DNA from: Imhoffiella purpurea | GTDB taxonomy: Bacteria; Pseudomonadota; Gammaproteobacteria; Chromatiales; Chromatiaceae | DNA: 64,000 nucleotides | Direction of reading: 5' to 3' | NCBI RefSeq assembly: GCF_000585215.1 | Contig: NZ_AONC01000052.1 | Location: 1-64,000 of the forward strand | Translations under genes and position numbers: made by a program | The notes under the pieces: generated by a model | What the model saw: only the letters and a program-made list of their open reading frames with translations | Database searches by the model: none | Told to the model about the DNA's origin: nothing | Shown here: positions 56,876-64,000 of the stretch, piece by piece | Layout of the letters: the number at the start of each line of letters is the position of its first letter | Numbering within the stretch: position 1 is the first letter of the stretch

Positions 56876-57418
56876 TTAGCGTTTGAAGAAATGCACGTTG
56901 TCGCCCGAGTCCTCGAGCTGGGCCTTGGTGACCGCCGTGCGGGCGATCTTCAGCAGGTCGGCGATGCCCAGGCGGTCGCTGGTGTCGATCTCGGCGATCT
57001 TCTCGAAACGCTCGAGCGCGGCCGGCGCCTCGTCGAGACGCATCAGCAGATAGCCGGACCCCTTGAGCGCGAGCAGCAGGAAGCGCGTCAGGCTCATGGA
57101 GACCAGCACCGAGCGCCCCAGGTCCTGCTCGGACAGATCCTGCCAGCGCTCGGGCAGATCGAGCCGCTTGGCGGTGATGGCGATGGCGCGGTCGGCCGTG
57201 ATCAGTGCCTCGCGATAGCGATGACGGTAATAGAAATAGCGATAGAGCGCGACCAGGACGGTCAGGTGGTTCGGCTCCAGGAAATAGGCCTGGAGCAGGC
57301 TGAGTTCGGCCGCCTCGTCGCCGTAGCGGCGGGCGGCATCGAGCAGCAGTCCCTCGACGTCCGAGCTGATCGGCTCGTCGAAATACATGTCCTCGCCGGC
57401 GAAATCCAGTAGGTCCAT
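56876..57418 (-). CDS. TPR-like protein of the nif operon
   Basis: 180 residues of helical repeats (LLLDAARRYGDEAAELSLLQA, ALYRYFYYRHRYREALITAD, RLDEAPAALERFEKIAEIDT), resembling two to three tetratricopeptide units. Related genes lie between cysE and nifW in several purple sulfur and other diazotrophic Gammaproteobacteria. The function is not established; an assembly or chaperone role is inferred. It is 8 bp from cysE, so the operon is tight. Confidence 0.75.
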   Translation of the reverse strand: MDLLDFAGEDMYFDEPISSDVEGLLLDAARRYGDEAAELSLLQAYFLEPNHLTVLVALYRYFYYRHRYREALITADRAIAITAKRLDLPERWQDLSEQDLGRSVLVSMSLTRFLLLALKGSGYLLMRLDEAPAALERFEKIAEIDTSDRLGIADLLKIARTAVTKAQLEDSGDNVHFFKR

Positions 57419-57425
57419 GAGGCTC

Positions 57426-58208
57426 TCAGTCGATGTGATCGAATTGACGGGCGCTCGGCGGTTCGCACATGCGGGCGGCGTCGCAGCCCCCGCATTCGTG
57501 CTCCGGCTGGGTGCCGCCCGGAATGCAGCCGTGCACGCCGGCGGCCTTCTCCAGCAGGCGGATACGATCGAGCAGGCAGCCGATGGCCTCGGCGACCGGG
57601 TCCGGGATCAGATGATGGTCCAGATCGATGCCGTGCGGATTGGGGCTCGCCGAGCGGCGCGAGCGCACCACCTTGGCCGGGATGCCGACCACGGTGCTGG
57701 CCGCCGGGACGTCGCCGATGACCACCGAATTGGCGCCGACCTTGACCCGCTCCCCCAGCACCACCGGACCCAGGATCTTGGCCCCCGCGCCCACCACGCA
57801 GCCGTTGCCGAGCGTGGGATGACGCTTGCCCTTGCGCCACGAGGTGCCGCCCAGCGTGACCCCATGATAGAGGGTGACGTCGTCGCCGACCTCGGCCGTC
57901 TCGCCGATCACGACTCCGGCCCCATGGTCGATGAAGAAGCGCCGGCCGATGCAGGCGCCCGGGTGGATGTCGATGCTGGTCCAGATGCGGGCCAGGTAGG
58001 AGATGAAGCGCGGCAGCCAGCGCCAGCCGCGGCACCAGAGCGGGTGGGCGAGCCGGTAGAGGATGACCGCGTGCAGCCCGGGATAGGTGGTATAGACCTC
58101 GAAGCGGGTGCGCGCCGCCGGATCGCGCTCGAAGATGCAGTCGACATCCTCGGCGATGCTGGCCCAGGCTCCGGGCTTGGCGAATGGTGCGAGCACGGCT
58201 TCGTTCAT
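57426..58208 (-). CDS. cysE: serine O-acetyltransferase of the nif operon
   Basis: 260 residues. The N-terminal helical domain ([21 protein letters not shown]) precedes the left-handed beta-helix with hexapeptide repeats ([41 protein letters not shown], split here as [10 protein letters not shown] and ATGVVIGE-like runs). The tail carries a Cys-rich [12 protein letters not shown] segment. CysE1 in nif operons supplies O-acetylserine for cysteine used in Fe-S cluster assembly by NifS/NifU. It lies 43 bp after nifV. Confidence 0.93.
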   Translation of the reverse strand: MNEAVLAPFAKPGAWASIAEDVDCIFERDPAARTRFEVYTTYPGLHAVILYRLAHPLWCRGWRWLPRFISYLARIWTSIDIHPGACIGRRFFIDHGAGVVIGETAEVGDDVTLYHGVTLGGTSWRKGKRHPTLGNGCVVGAGAKILGPVVLGERVKVGANSVVIGDVPAASTVVGIPAKVVRSRRSASPNPHGIDLDHHLIPDPVAEAIGCLLDRIRLLEKAAGVHGCIPGGTQPEHECGGCDAARMCEPPSARQFDHID

Positions 58209-58250
58209 CTCGGGTGACTCCGACGTTGGCAGTTTAGGTATGGGCGCCCT

Positions 58251-59405
58251 TCATTGGAGCGGGACGGCCTGGTGGTGACCGATCTCGACCAGGAAGCGGC
58301 ACAGGTCGCCGGTCTCGGGCGAGCGCTTGGTCTCGGTGACGAAGCGGCGCAGCAGCGGCAGCACGCGCTCGGCCTCGGTCAGGTCGAGGTCGAAATGCAG
58401 CAGGTCGGCATAGACCTGGCGCACCGCGTGCTTTCCGGAGTGCTTGCCCAGGACCATGCGGTGCATGCGACCCATCTCGGCCGGATCGATGCCCTGATAG
58501 TTGAGCGGATCCTTGAGCAGACCGTCGACATGGATGCCCGCCTCGTGGGTGAAGGCCCCGTCGCCGACCAGGCTCTTGTGCCAGGCGACCGGCTTTCCCG
58601 ACGCGGTGGCGACGAGCCGGGACAATTCCTCGAAGTGGGTCAGGTCGACGCCGCAATCAATGCGGTGGACGTGTTTGAGCCCCATGACGACCTCTTCCAG
58701 GGCGGCATTGCCGGCGCGTTCGCCGAGTCCGTGCACCGTGGTGTTGACGTGGGTCGCGCCGGCGCGCACCGCGGCCAGGGTGTTGGCGGTGGCCAGACCC
58801 AGGTCGTCGTGGGCGTGCATCTCGATCTCCAGGTCGACGATGGCGCGCAGGTCGCGGATGCGCTCGTAGAGACCGAAGGGGTCCATGAGACCCACGGTGT
58901 CGGCGAAGCGGAAGCGGCGCGCGCCGGCCGCCTGGGCGGTCTCGGCGGCGCGCCAGAGGAATTCGGGATCGGCGCGCGAGGCATCCTCGCCGCCGACGCA
59001 GACCTCCATGCCCAGGTCCTGGGCCGCGCGCACATGGCGGTCGATCTGGCCCAGCACCCAGTCGCGGTCGCGGCCCAGCTTGCGCGCGATCTGCTGGTCG
59101 GAGACGGGCATGGAGAGGTCGACCAGATGGACCCCGAGGTCGCGGCACTGGGCGATGTCGTCGGGCCGCATGCGGGTCCAGACCATGAGTCGGGCCGAGA
59201 GTCCGAGGCCGGCGACGGCGCGGATGGACTCGCGCTCCTCATCGCCCATGGCCGGGATACCGATCTCGAGCTCGGGCACCCCGAGCGCGTCCAGACCGCG
59301 GGCGATGGCGAGCTTCTCGTCGAGCGAGAAGGCCACGCCGGCGGACTGCTCTCCATCGCGCAGCGTGGTGTCGTTGATTGTCGTTCTGATCGAGTCGATG
59401 GACAT
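58251..59405 (-). CDS. nifV: homocitrate synthase NifV
   Basis: 384 residues, a DRE-TIM metallolyase that joins acetyl-CoA and 2-oxoglutarate to give homocitrate for FeMo-cofactor. Visible motifs are [36 protein letters not shown] (HxH metal ligands), [20 protein letters not shown] and [15 protein letters not shown]. Its length fits NifV rather than LeuA, which has a C-terminal regulatory domain. It is the first gene of the operon and has a sigma-54 promoter 35 bp upstream of its ATG. Confidence 0.95.
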   Translation of the reverse strand: MSIDSIRTTINDTTLRDGEQSAGVAFSLDEKLAIARGLDALGVPELEIGIPAMGDEERESIRAVAGLGLSARLMVWTRMRPDDIAQCRDLGVHLVDLSMPVSDQQIARKLGRDRDWVLGQIDRHVRAAQDLGMEVCVGGEDASRADPEFLWRAAETAQAAGARRFRFADTVGLMDPFGLYERIRDLRAIVDLEIEMHAHDDLGLATANTLAAVRAGATHVNTTVHGLGERAGNAALEEVVMGLKHVHRIDCGVDLTHFEELSRLVATASGKPVAWHKSLVGDGAFTHEAGIHVDGLLKDPLNYQGIDPAEMGRMHRMVLGKHSGKHAVRQVYADLLHFDLDLTEAERVLPLLRRFVTETKRSPETGDLCRFLVEIGHHQAVPLQ

Positions 59406-59439
59406 GGTTGGCTCCAGAATGCCGATGCAGATTTCTGAA

Positions 59440-59454
59440 GCAACGGATATGCCA
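59440..59454 (-). promoter_or_regulatory. sigma-54 (RpoN) promoter of the nifV operon
   Basis: On the minus strand CTGGCATATCCGTTGCT contains GG-N10-GC with the exact spacing (-24 TGGCA at 59454-59450, -12 TTGC at 59443-59440). It lies 35 bp before the nifV start codon, which leaves a ~20-base leader. Confidence 0.8.
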
Positions 59455-59536
59455 GTTGTTGGTCGCTTTTTTTACAGCGACTTAGGGGGGCGGATGCCCC
59501 CGTTTGAAGGGTTTGCGACAAGCGGGTCCGGAGGGG

Positions 59537-59552
59537 TGTCGGGGAAATGACC
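59537..59552. promoter_or_regulatory. candidate NifA upstream site
   Basis: TGT-N10-ACC, one mismatch from the NifA consensus TGT-N10-ACA, about 110-125 bp upstream of the predicted start, a normal distance for a sigma-54 enhancer. No perfect copy is present in the intergenic region. Confidence 0.3.
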
Positions 59553-59745
59553 AAGAGAAATGCTCCTGGAATTGGGGCGAGGGAGGCGCCCGCTTGACGC
59601 AGGAAATGGATGCGCGCCTATTGCTCCAGCGCGAAGATCGAGGGCCGTGCCGCTCGATGAGGTGTCGAATCGAGCCTCGCCAATGCCTGCCGTCAGCGCC
59701 TATCGTATGTCGTCATCCTCGTTTTACGTGATGGAATAGCCGGAT

Positions 59746-60318
59746 ATGAACAGTCTCGCCGATCGATATCGCGACACATGGCGCCGTCTCGGCATCTCCC
59801 GCCAATCGATCCTCGAGCGGAATCTGCCTCTGTTCGAGGAAGCTCGCGATCTTCGGGTCGTGGAGGTCGGTTCGAACGGTCAGGCGTTTCGTCTCACGCC
59901 AGCCGCTGCGGACGCCTGGACGGCGATGAAAGCGGCCGCCGGTGAAGAGGGTATCGAGATGCATCTCGTCTCCGCCTATCGCAGCGTCGATCGTCAGGCG
60001 GGGCTCATTCGGCGGAAACTGGATGCCGGTCGGTCTCTGGACGCCATTCTCGAGGTGCTCGCGCCGCCGGGATGCAGCGAGCATCACACGGGACGGGCAG
60101 TCGATATCGGAACGGGTGACCTGAGGCCGCTCGAGCCGGATTTCGATCGGGCACCGGCCTTTGCATGGCTCGGTGTCCATGCGCATCGATTCGGCTTCGG
60201 ACTCTCCTTTCCACGAGGTAATGCGTTCGGTTACGTCTATGAGCCTTGGCACTGGTGCTTTTCCGAAACCGGAGACCGCTCGTTTCGGGATTTTGAATCC
60301 ACTGCTCGTTTTCCATGA
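59746..60318 (+). CDS. VanY/M15B-type D-alanyl-D-alanine carboxypeptidase
   Basis: 190 residues. The M15B fold is shown by HLVSAYRSVDRQAGLI, then SEHHTGRAVDIG with zinc ligands His and Asp (H-x6-D), and EPWHWCF with the third ligand. The enzyme would trim the terminal D-Ala of peptidoglycan stem peptides. No signal peptide is seen at the N-terminus (MNSLADRYRDTW), so it may be cytoplasmic or use a different export route; this is unusual for the family. Divergent from nifV. Confidence 0.85.
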   Translation: MNSLADRYRDTWRRLGISRQSILERNLPLFEEARDLRVVEVGSNGQAFRLTPAAADAWTAMKAAAGEEGIEMHLVSAYRSVDRQAGLIRRKLDAGRSLDAILEVLAPPGCSEHHTGRAVDIGTGDLRPLEPDFDRAPAFAWLGVHAHRFGFGLSFPRGNAFGYVYEPWHWCFSETGDRSFRDFESTARFP

Positions 60319-60581
60319 AATCAGGGGGGGTAATATCCCTCCGCCAGGACTGGCTTCGATACTTCCTTGGAACGCGGTTTCCAGTTCCGCTTACATTCCC
60401 TCGGTCCGTCGTTCGCTGCCGATTCCAGGAGGGTCGGATGCTGCCGGCGCGGGTGTCGACATCCTGTGGCCGACTGTAGGTATGCCGGTATGCATTCATG
60501 GCCTCCCCGAGAGTCCTTGAACGATCCGGACCGATAAGAAGCCGACTTGCGATCGGTATAACAAGACTGGAGGACATGATC

Positions 60582-61349
60582 TTGAAGCGCGAACTCGTCT
60601 TTCGCATCTCGTCCGCGGCCGGGATCCAGTTGCGGACCGTGCAGCGTCTGAAGCAGATCGGTATCTTGACCACCAAGCGAGGCTTCCGTGAGAGCCCGAA
60701 CGGGGACCGTTTCATGGTGCTCGAGGTTCAGGGAGCCCAGGTCTCCGACGAAGAGCTCTGGAACCAGGTCTCGGAGATCCAGGGGATACTCTCCCTGGCG
60801 CATGCCGGCGACCTGGAGGCGAAGAAGGTCCAGCCTGCCGAAGACAAGGCCACGAAGGCCAAGCCCGAATTCGTCCCCGAATCCGGCGAGGCCGCCATCC
60901 GCGACCGGATGCTCATCTTCTCCCTGCTCAGCCGCTATCCCAGGCTCGACGGGCGGTTCAACGAGATCCTGACCGCCATCCCACCGGAAAGCCGCCGTGA
61001 GCGCGCGATCGAGCTGGGTCGGGGGTTCGGCGGCTATCTGGCGCGACAGGTCAAGCCCGACAAGGCTCCGACCAAGCTCTCCGATGCGATGACGGACCTG
61101 CTGATCCCGGCCCTGTCTCCGATGACGACGCTACGATTGGACGGCAATGCGCTGCTGATCGGCGACAACCGGATCGACTTGAAGGGCAAGGGTCACCGGG
61201 AGGAAACCTGCGACTTCCTCAAGGGAACGATCACCGGGCTGCTCGAAACCTATGAGCTCGCGTCACTCTTCATAGGGCACGAGTGCCGGAACGCATCGCA
61301 GGGCGAGAGCTGCGTCTTTTCCTTCCGGCAAAGGCCGGAGGTCGCCTAA
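60582..61349 (+). CDS. ACT-like/V4R-like protein
   Basis: About 255 residues. Start: GGAGG lies 8 bases before TTG 60582, whereas ATG 60576 is only 2 bases from it, so TTG is preferred. An N-terminal alpha-beta part (KRELVFRISSAAGIQLRTVQ, RFMVLEVQG) looks like an ACT domain. An acidic/Lys linker (100-125) and a helical mid part follow. The end ELASLFIGHECRNASQGESCVFSF has the E-x-C-x6-G-x2-C-x-F signature of V4R (4-vinyl reductase-type) small-molecule domains. The function is unknown; ligand sensing is a guess from the domains. Confidence 0.5.
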   Translation: MKRELVFRISSAAGIQLRTVQRLKQIGILTTKRGFRESPNGDRFMVLEVQGAQVSDEELWNQVSEIQGILSLAHAGDLEAKKVQPAEDKATKAKPEFVPESGEAAIRDRMLIFSLLSRYPRLDGRFNEILTAIPPESRRERAIELGRGFGGYLARQVKPDKAPTKLSDAMTDLLIPALSPMTTLRLDGNALLIGDNRIDLKGKGHREETCDFLKGTITGLLETYELASLFIGHECRNASQGESCVFSFRQRPEVA

Positions 61350-61454
61350 CTGTCCATGGGGTCCACTTCATCGGGAGCGATCGTTGAAATTGGCGCAATA
61401 TATTGCGAACAACTGTGAGCAATGGTTTTAACCCAAGCTGACCAGGGTCGAAAA

Positions 61455-63239
61455 ATGCACTTGAAGCCATGCCCTCCGAGGGTTCGTGATATCGGGGCGC
61501 AGCCGTTGCGTCGCGCGGGCCTTTCTCTCGTTACATTAACGATGGCGCTCATGGTCGCTTGGCTGCTGAGCGGTGCGGCGGCCGTCGCGGGGACAGTCGA
61601 ATCCACGCCGGCTCAACATCCGCTGCGTCCTCCGGACGTTTCCAGCCCGCGCGCAACCCTGGACAGTCTGCGGCGAAATCTGAACCAGGCCTACAGGCTC
61701 GCCGACTCGTCTGATTCGCACACCAAGGATACCGTCGTGTTGCTGCGACGGGCACTGCGTACCCTCAATCTGAGCGAAGAGCCTGAGAGCATTCGCGACA
61801 GCATCGGCATTGAGGCGGCGCTGCATCTGAAGGAAATCATCGACCGCATCGAGTTGCCGCCACTCGAACAGATACCAGACAAGGCCGAAGTCAATTCCAG
61901 AGCCCTGACAAAGTGGCGCCTGCCGAATACAGAGATCGTCATCGCCCGAGTCGAGGATGGGGCGCATACCGGAGAGTGGCTGTTTTCGCCGGCTACGGTC
62001 GACAACGCAGCGGATTTTTACGAGCGCATCGCCCACCTGCCGTATCGCCCAGGCGCCACGCCTAGGATTTATGCCGCCTACAGTATGACGCCAGGGCCGG
62101 GTCTGAGTCTGAGTTGGAGCCAGAATGTGCCGCGCTGGCTGGGTTGGGAACTGTTCGGGCAGACGCTGTGGCAGTGGTTTGGTGGTTTGCTGGTCGGCGC
62201 GCTCGCCGTAGGCTTGATCCTGGTTCTCTATCGTGCAGCCCGGCACGCCGATAAAAGCCGCGCCACCACTCCGCCATCGCGACGCGCGACCATTCTAGCG
62301 CTGCTGTTCGCTATCGCGGTGGCGGCTGGGGTCGAGTATTTCTTCGATCAGATTGTCAATTTTACCGGCGGCGTGCTGATCTTCACCAAGGATGCCTTTA
62401 TCGTCGTCCTGGATGTGCTGATTGGCTGGGTGACCGTGCTGGTGCTGACGCAAATCCCGGAGCTGATCGTCCGTTCCCGCCGTTTGCGGCCGCGCGGCAT
62501 CGACAGTCAGTTGCTGCGCCTGGGGTTCAAGCTGTTGGCCTTTGTTGCATTGGCCGGGCTTGTCATCGAAGGCGCCGATCGTCTCGGGCTGCCGGCCTAC
62601 TCGGTGATAACCGGTCTCGGGGTCGGCGGTCTGGCCGTCGCGCTGGCCGCGCGGGAGACACTCGCGAACGTGCTCGGTTCGCTGGCGATCATGCTCGACC
62701 GGCCGTTTCGGACTGGCGATTGGATTAAGATCGGCGGTGACGAGGGCACGGTGGAGGATATCGGCTTTCGCAGTACGCGCATCCGTACCTTTTACGATTC
62801 TCTGCTGTCGATCCCGAACGCCACCACGGTCAACGCGGTGGTCGACAACATGGGGCAGCGAACTTACAGGCGGGTTTATACCCGGCTCAACATCCGCTAC
62901 GACACCAAGCCTGCGCAGATCGAAGCCTTTATCGAGGGCATCAAAGGGATCATTCGAGAGCATCCCACGACGCGCAAAGACTACTTCCATGTCGTCCTGC
63001 ACGATCTGGGTTCGCACAGCCTGGAAATCATGGTCTATTTCTTCTTGCAGGTGCCGGATTGGTCAAAGGAATTGGTGGACCGCCAGCAGGTGCTGGGCGA
63101 TATCCTGCATCTGGCTGACAGCCTTGGCGTCCAATTTGCCTTTCCGACTCAAACCATTGAGCTCGACCGCTGGCCGGCATCCAGCGCGACGACAAACCAA
63201 GAGCCAGCGATCTCGATGCCACTTCAGTCCTCGGAGTAG
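61455..63239 (+). CDS. MscS-family mechanosensitive channel
   Basis: 594 residues: signal peptide or TM (about 23-47), a periplasmic helical domain (60-220), then about four to five membrane segments (about 232-250, 275-295, 305-335, 360-380) and the pore helix VGGLAVALAARETLANVLGSL. The MscS beta domain has DRPFRTGDWIKIGGDEGTVEDIGFRSTRIRT, and the C-terminal alpha/beta domain follows with VYFFLQVPDW. It releases solutes on hypo-osmotic shock. An upstream ATG at 61422 exists; ATG 61455 with AGGG about 8 bases before is chosen. Confidence 0.9.
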   Translation: MHLKPCPPRVRDIGAQPLRRAGLSLVTLTMALMVAWLLSGAAAVAGTVESTPAQHPLRPPDVSSPRATLDSLRRNLNQAYRLADSSDSHTKDTVVLLRRALRTLNLSEEPESIRDSIGIEAALHLKEIIDRIELPPLEQIPDKAEVNSRALTKWRLPNTEIVIARVEDGAHTGEWLFSPATVDNAADFYERIAHLPYRPGATPRIYAAYSMTPGPGLSLSWSQNVPRWLGWELFGQTLWQWFGGLLVGALAVGLILVLYRAARHADKSRATTPPSRRATILALLFAIAVAAGVEYFFDQIVNFTGGVLIFTKDAFIVVLDVLIGWVTVLVLTQIPELIVRSRRLRPRGIDSQLLRLGFKLLAFVALAGLVIEGADRLGLPAYSVITGLGVGGLAVALAARETLANVLGSLAIMLDRPFRTGDWIKIGGDEGTVEDIGFRSTRIRTFYDSLLSIPNATTVNAVVDNMGQRTYRRVYTRLNIRYDTKPAQIEAFIEGIKGIIREHPTTRKDYFHVVLHDLGSHSLEIMVYFFLQVPDWSKELVDRQQVLGDILHLADSLGVQFAFPTQTIELDRWPASSATTNQEPAISMPLQSSE

Positions 63240-63268
63240 ATGCGACAGAACATCGCAGCTCGTGTCAT

Positions 63269-63298
63269 CCGGGCCACGACGTTCAAGCCGTGGCCCGG
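63269..63298. terminator. hairpin between mscS and the RND pump gene
   Basis: CCGGGCCACG (63269-63278) pairs perfectly with CGTGGCCCGG (63289-63298) around a 10-base loop, 30 bp after the channel stop codon, between convergent genes. Confidence 0.55.
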
Positions 63299-63319
63299 AA
63301 TGGTACGGCGACATTCTGG

Positions 63320-63338
63320 GCCGGCATGGGATGCCGGC
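63320..63338. terminator. second hairpin near the RND gene 3' end
   Basis: GCCGGCAT (63320-63327) pairs with ATGCCGGC (63331-63338) around GGG, 5 bp from the RND gene stop codon. Confidence 0.45.
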
Positions 63339-63343
63339 GGTCG

Positions 63344-64000
63344 TTACGCGATCTTGCTCCGTTTCAGGTATTTGCCCGCGCTGACGCACCCCAGGGGGAT
63401 GACCACCAGGGTCAGGAGCGTCGAGACCAGGACGCCGAACAGCAGCGAGATGGCCATGCCCTGGAAGATGGGGTCGGTGAGGATGACGCTCGATCCGGCC
63501 ACCAGGGCCAGCGCCGTGATGAGGATGGGCCGCGTGCGCGCCTTGCAGGCGTTGATGACGGCCTCGGTGACGCTGTTCCCGCGCGCGACCTCGTCGATCG
63601 AGAAATCCACCAGCAGGATGGAGTTGCGCACGATGATGCCGGCCAGGGCGATGAAGCCGATCATGGAGGTGGCGGTGAAGTCGGCGCCGAGCAGCCAGTG
63701 GCCGGGCACGATGCCGAGCAGGGTCAGCGGGATCGGGGCCATGATGACGCCGGGCGTGACCAGGTTGCCGAACTCGGCGACCACCAGCATGTAGATGAGC
63801 ACCAGGGCCACGCCGAAGGCCAGACCCATGTCGCGGAAGGTCTCGTAGGTGACGGTCCACTCGCCGCCCCACTCGAACCCGGACAGACCGTTGTCCGGCG
63901 GCGCGCCGCTGAACATGGTGCCCGAGAGGGTCACGCCGTCGGGCGTCTCGTAGTCGGCGAGCAGATCCTCGACCTCCATCATGGGATAGAGCGGGGCGCC
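63344..64000 (-). CDS. RND efflux transporter, C-terminal part
   Basis: The last ~218 residues of an AcrB/CusA-type pump; the frame runs on past the right edge. It shows a soluble part (SGFEWGGEWTVTYETF) and then four to five membrane segments: GLAFGVALVLIYMLVVAEF, VIMAPIPLTLLGIVPGHWLL, MIGFIALAGIIVRNSILLVDF (the TM11 R-N-S motif), RPILITALALVAGSSVI, and the last helix before KYLKRSKIA. TM4 and its Asp pair are outside the window. The sequence SGTMFSGAPPDNGLSGFEWGG is not AcrB-like, so it is nearer the other RND/HAE groups. Substrate is unknown. Confidence 0.9.
   Translation of the reverse strand, partial: GAPLYPMMEVEDLLADYETPDGVTLSGTMFSGAPPDNGLSGFEWGGEWTVTYETFRDMGLAFGVALVLIYMLVVAEFGNLVTPGVIMAPIPLTLLGIVPGHWLLGADFTATSMIGFIALAGIIVRNSILLVDFSIDEVARGNSVTEAVINACKARTRPILITALALVAGSSVILTDPIFQGMAISLLFGVLVSTLLTLVVIPLGCVSAGKYLKRSKIA

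Larger units (their letters stand above)
59406..59745. other. divergent intergenic region between nifV and the VanY-like gene
   Basis: 340 bp with no gene. Besides the sigma-54 promoter and the NifA-like half-matched site, it holds a hairpin GGGGGC-GGAT-GCCCCC (59486-59501) and GTCGC with GCGAC around an A/T run (59462-59481). Nothing else is recognised. Confidence 0.5.

Overview
The window is GC-rich (apart from the first ~3.7 kb) and looks like chromosome from a diazotrophic gammaproteobacterium, most likely a purple sulfur bacterium (Chromatiaceae/Chromatiales). This is inferred from the nif genes, the DUF2782 protein beside Rep, the PolA/RapA neighbours and the dense signalling genes; no rRNA or species marker is present.

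Layout. (1) 1-3735: right end of a genomic island. It holds a DUF2971-type gene cut by the window edge, an AT-rich gene with a PD-(D/E)XK-like core, about 1 kb without a gene (a 72-bp tandem repeat and a probable group II intron scrap), and a tyrosine integrase facing the 3' end of a tRNA-Arg(CCG) that has a near-consensus sigma-70 promoter. (2) 3.9-7 kb: rep helicase, a DUF2782 protein and a PilZ protein. (3) 7.2-11.4 kb, minus strand: a stressosome operon rsbR-rsbS-rsbT-rsbT2-rsbX, followed by a histidine kinase with an RsbU_N-like N-terminus and a single-domain response regulator. (4) 11.6-22.8 kb, minus strand: a chemosensory cluster with a soluble double-hairpin receptor, a triple-CheW protein, CheB, a HEAT-repeat protein, CheR, CheY, CheA, a STAS-like protein, a second CheY and a membrane receptor with a CheZ-like motif. 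No cheZ, cheC or cheD is seen. (5) 24.3-32 kb, plus strand: a type I restriction operon hsdM-hsdS-fic-(frameshifted RAYT)-hsdR. REP palindromes flank the RAYT, supply the fic stop codon and form an in-frame 37-codon insertion in hsdM. (6) 32-51 kb: TfoX-like protein, three c-di-GMP enzymes, polA, rapA, and a pair of exported proteins (LysM/FecR-like, and a 1620-residue protein with 15 PKD repeats). (7) 51-59.5 kb: Trm112-like protein, membrane alpha/beta hydrolase, hemerythrin-like protein, then nifV-cysE-TPR-nifW-nifZ-nifM-clpX on the minus strand behind a canonical sigma-54 promoter. (8) 59.7-64 kb: a VanY-like peptidase, an ACT/V4R-like protein, an MscS channel and the C-terminal part of an RND pump.

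How the genes work together. The most distinctive system is the stressosome. RsbT released from the RsbR/RsbS complex would normally bind the RsbU N-terminal domain of a phosphatase. Here that domain sits on a histidine kinase, so the expected output is phosphotransfer to a REC protein rather than sigma-B activation. The nif operon supplies homocitrate (NifV), serine acetylation for cysteine supply (CysE) and nitrogenase maturation (NifW, NifZ, NifM), with a dedicated ClpX.

Motifs and coordinates were read directly from the sequence. Family names rest on recognition of conserved motifs; no database search was run.
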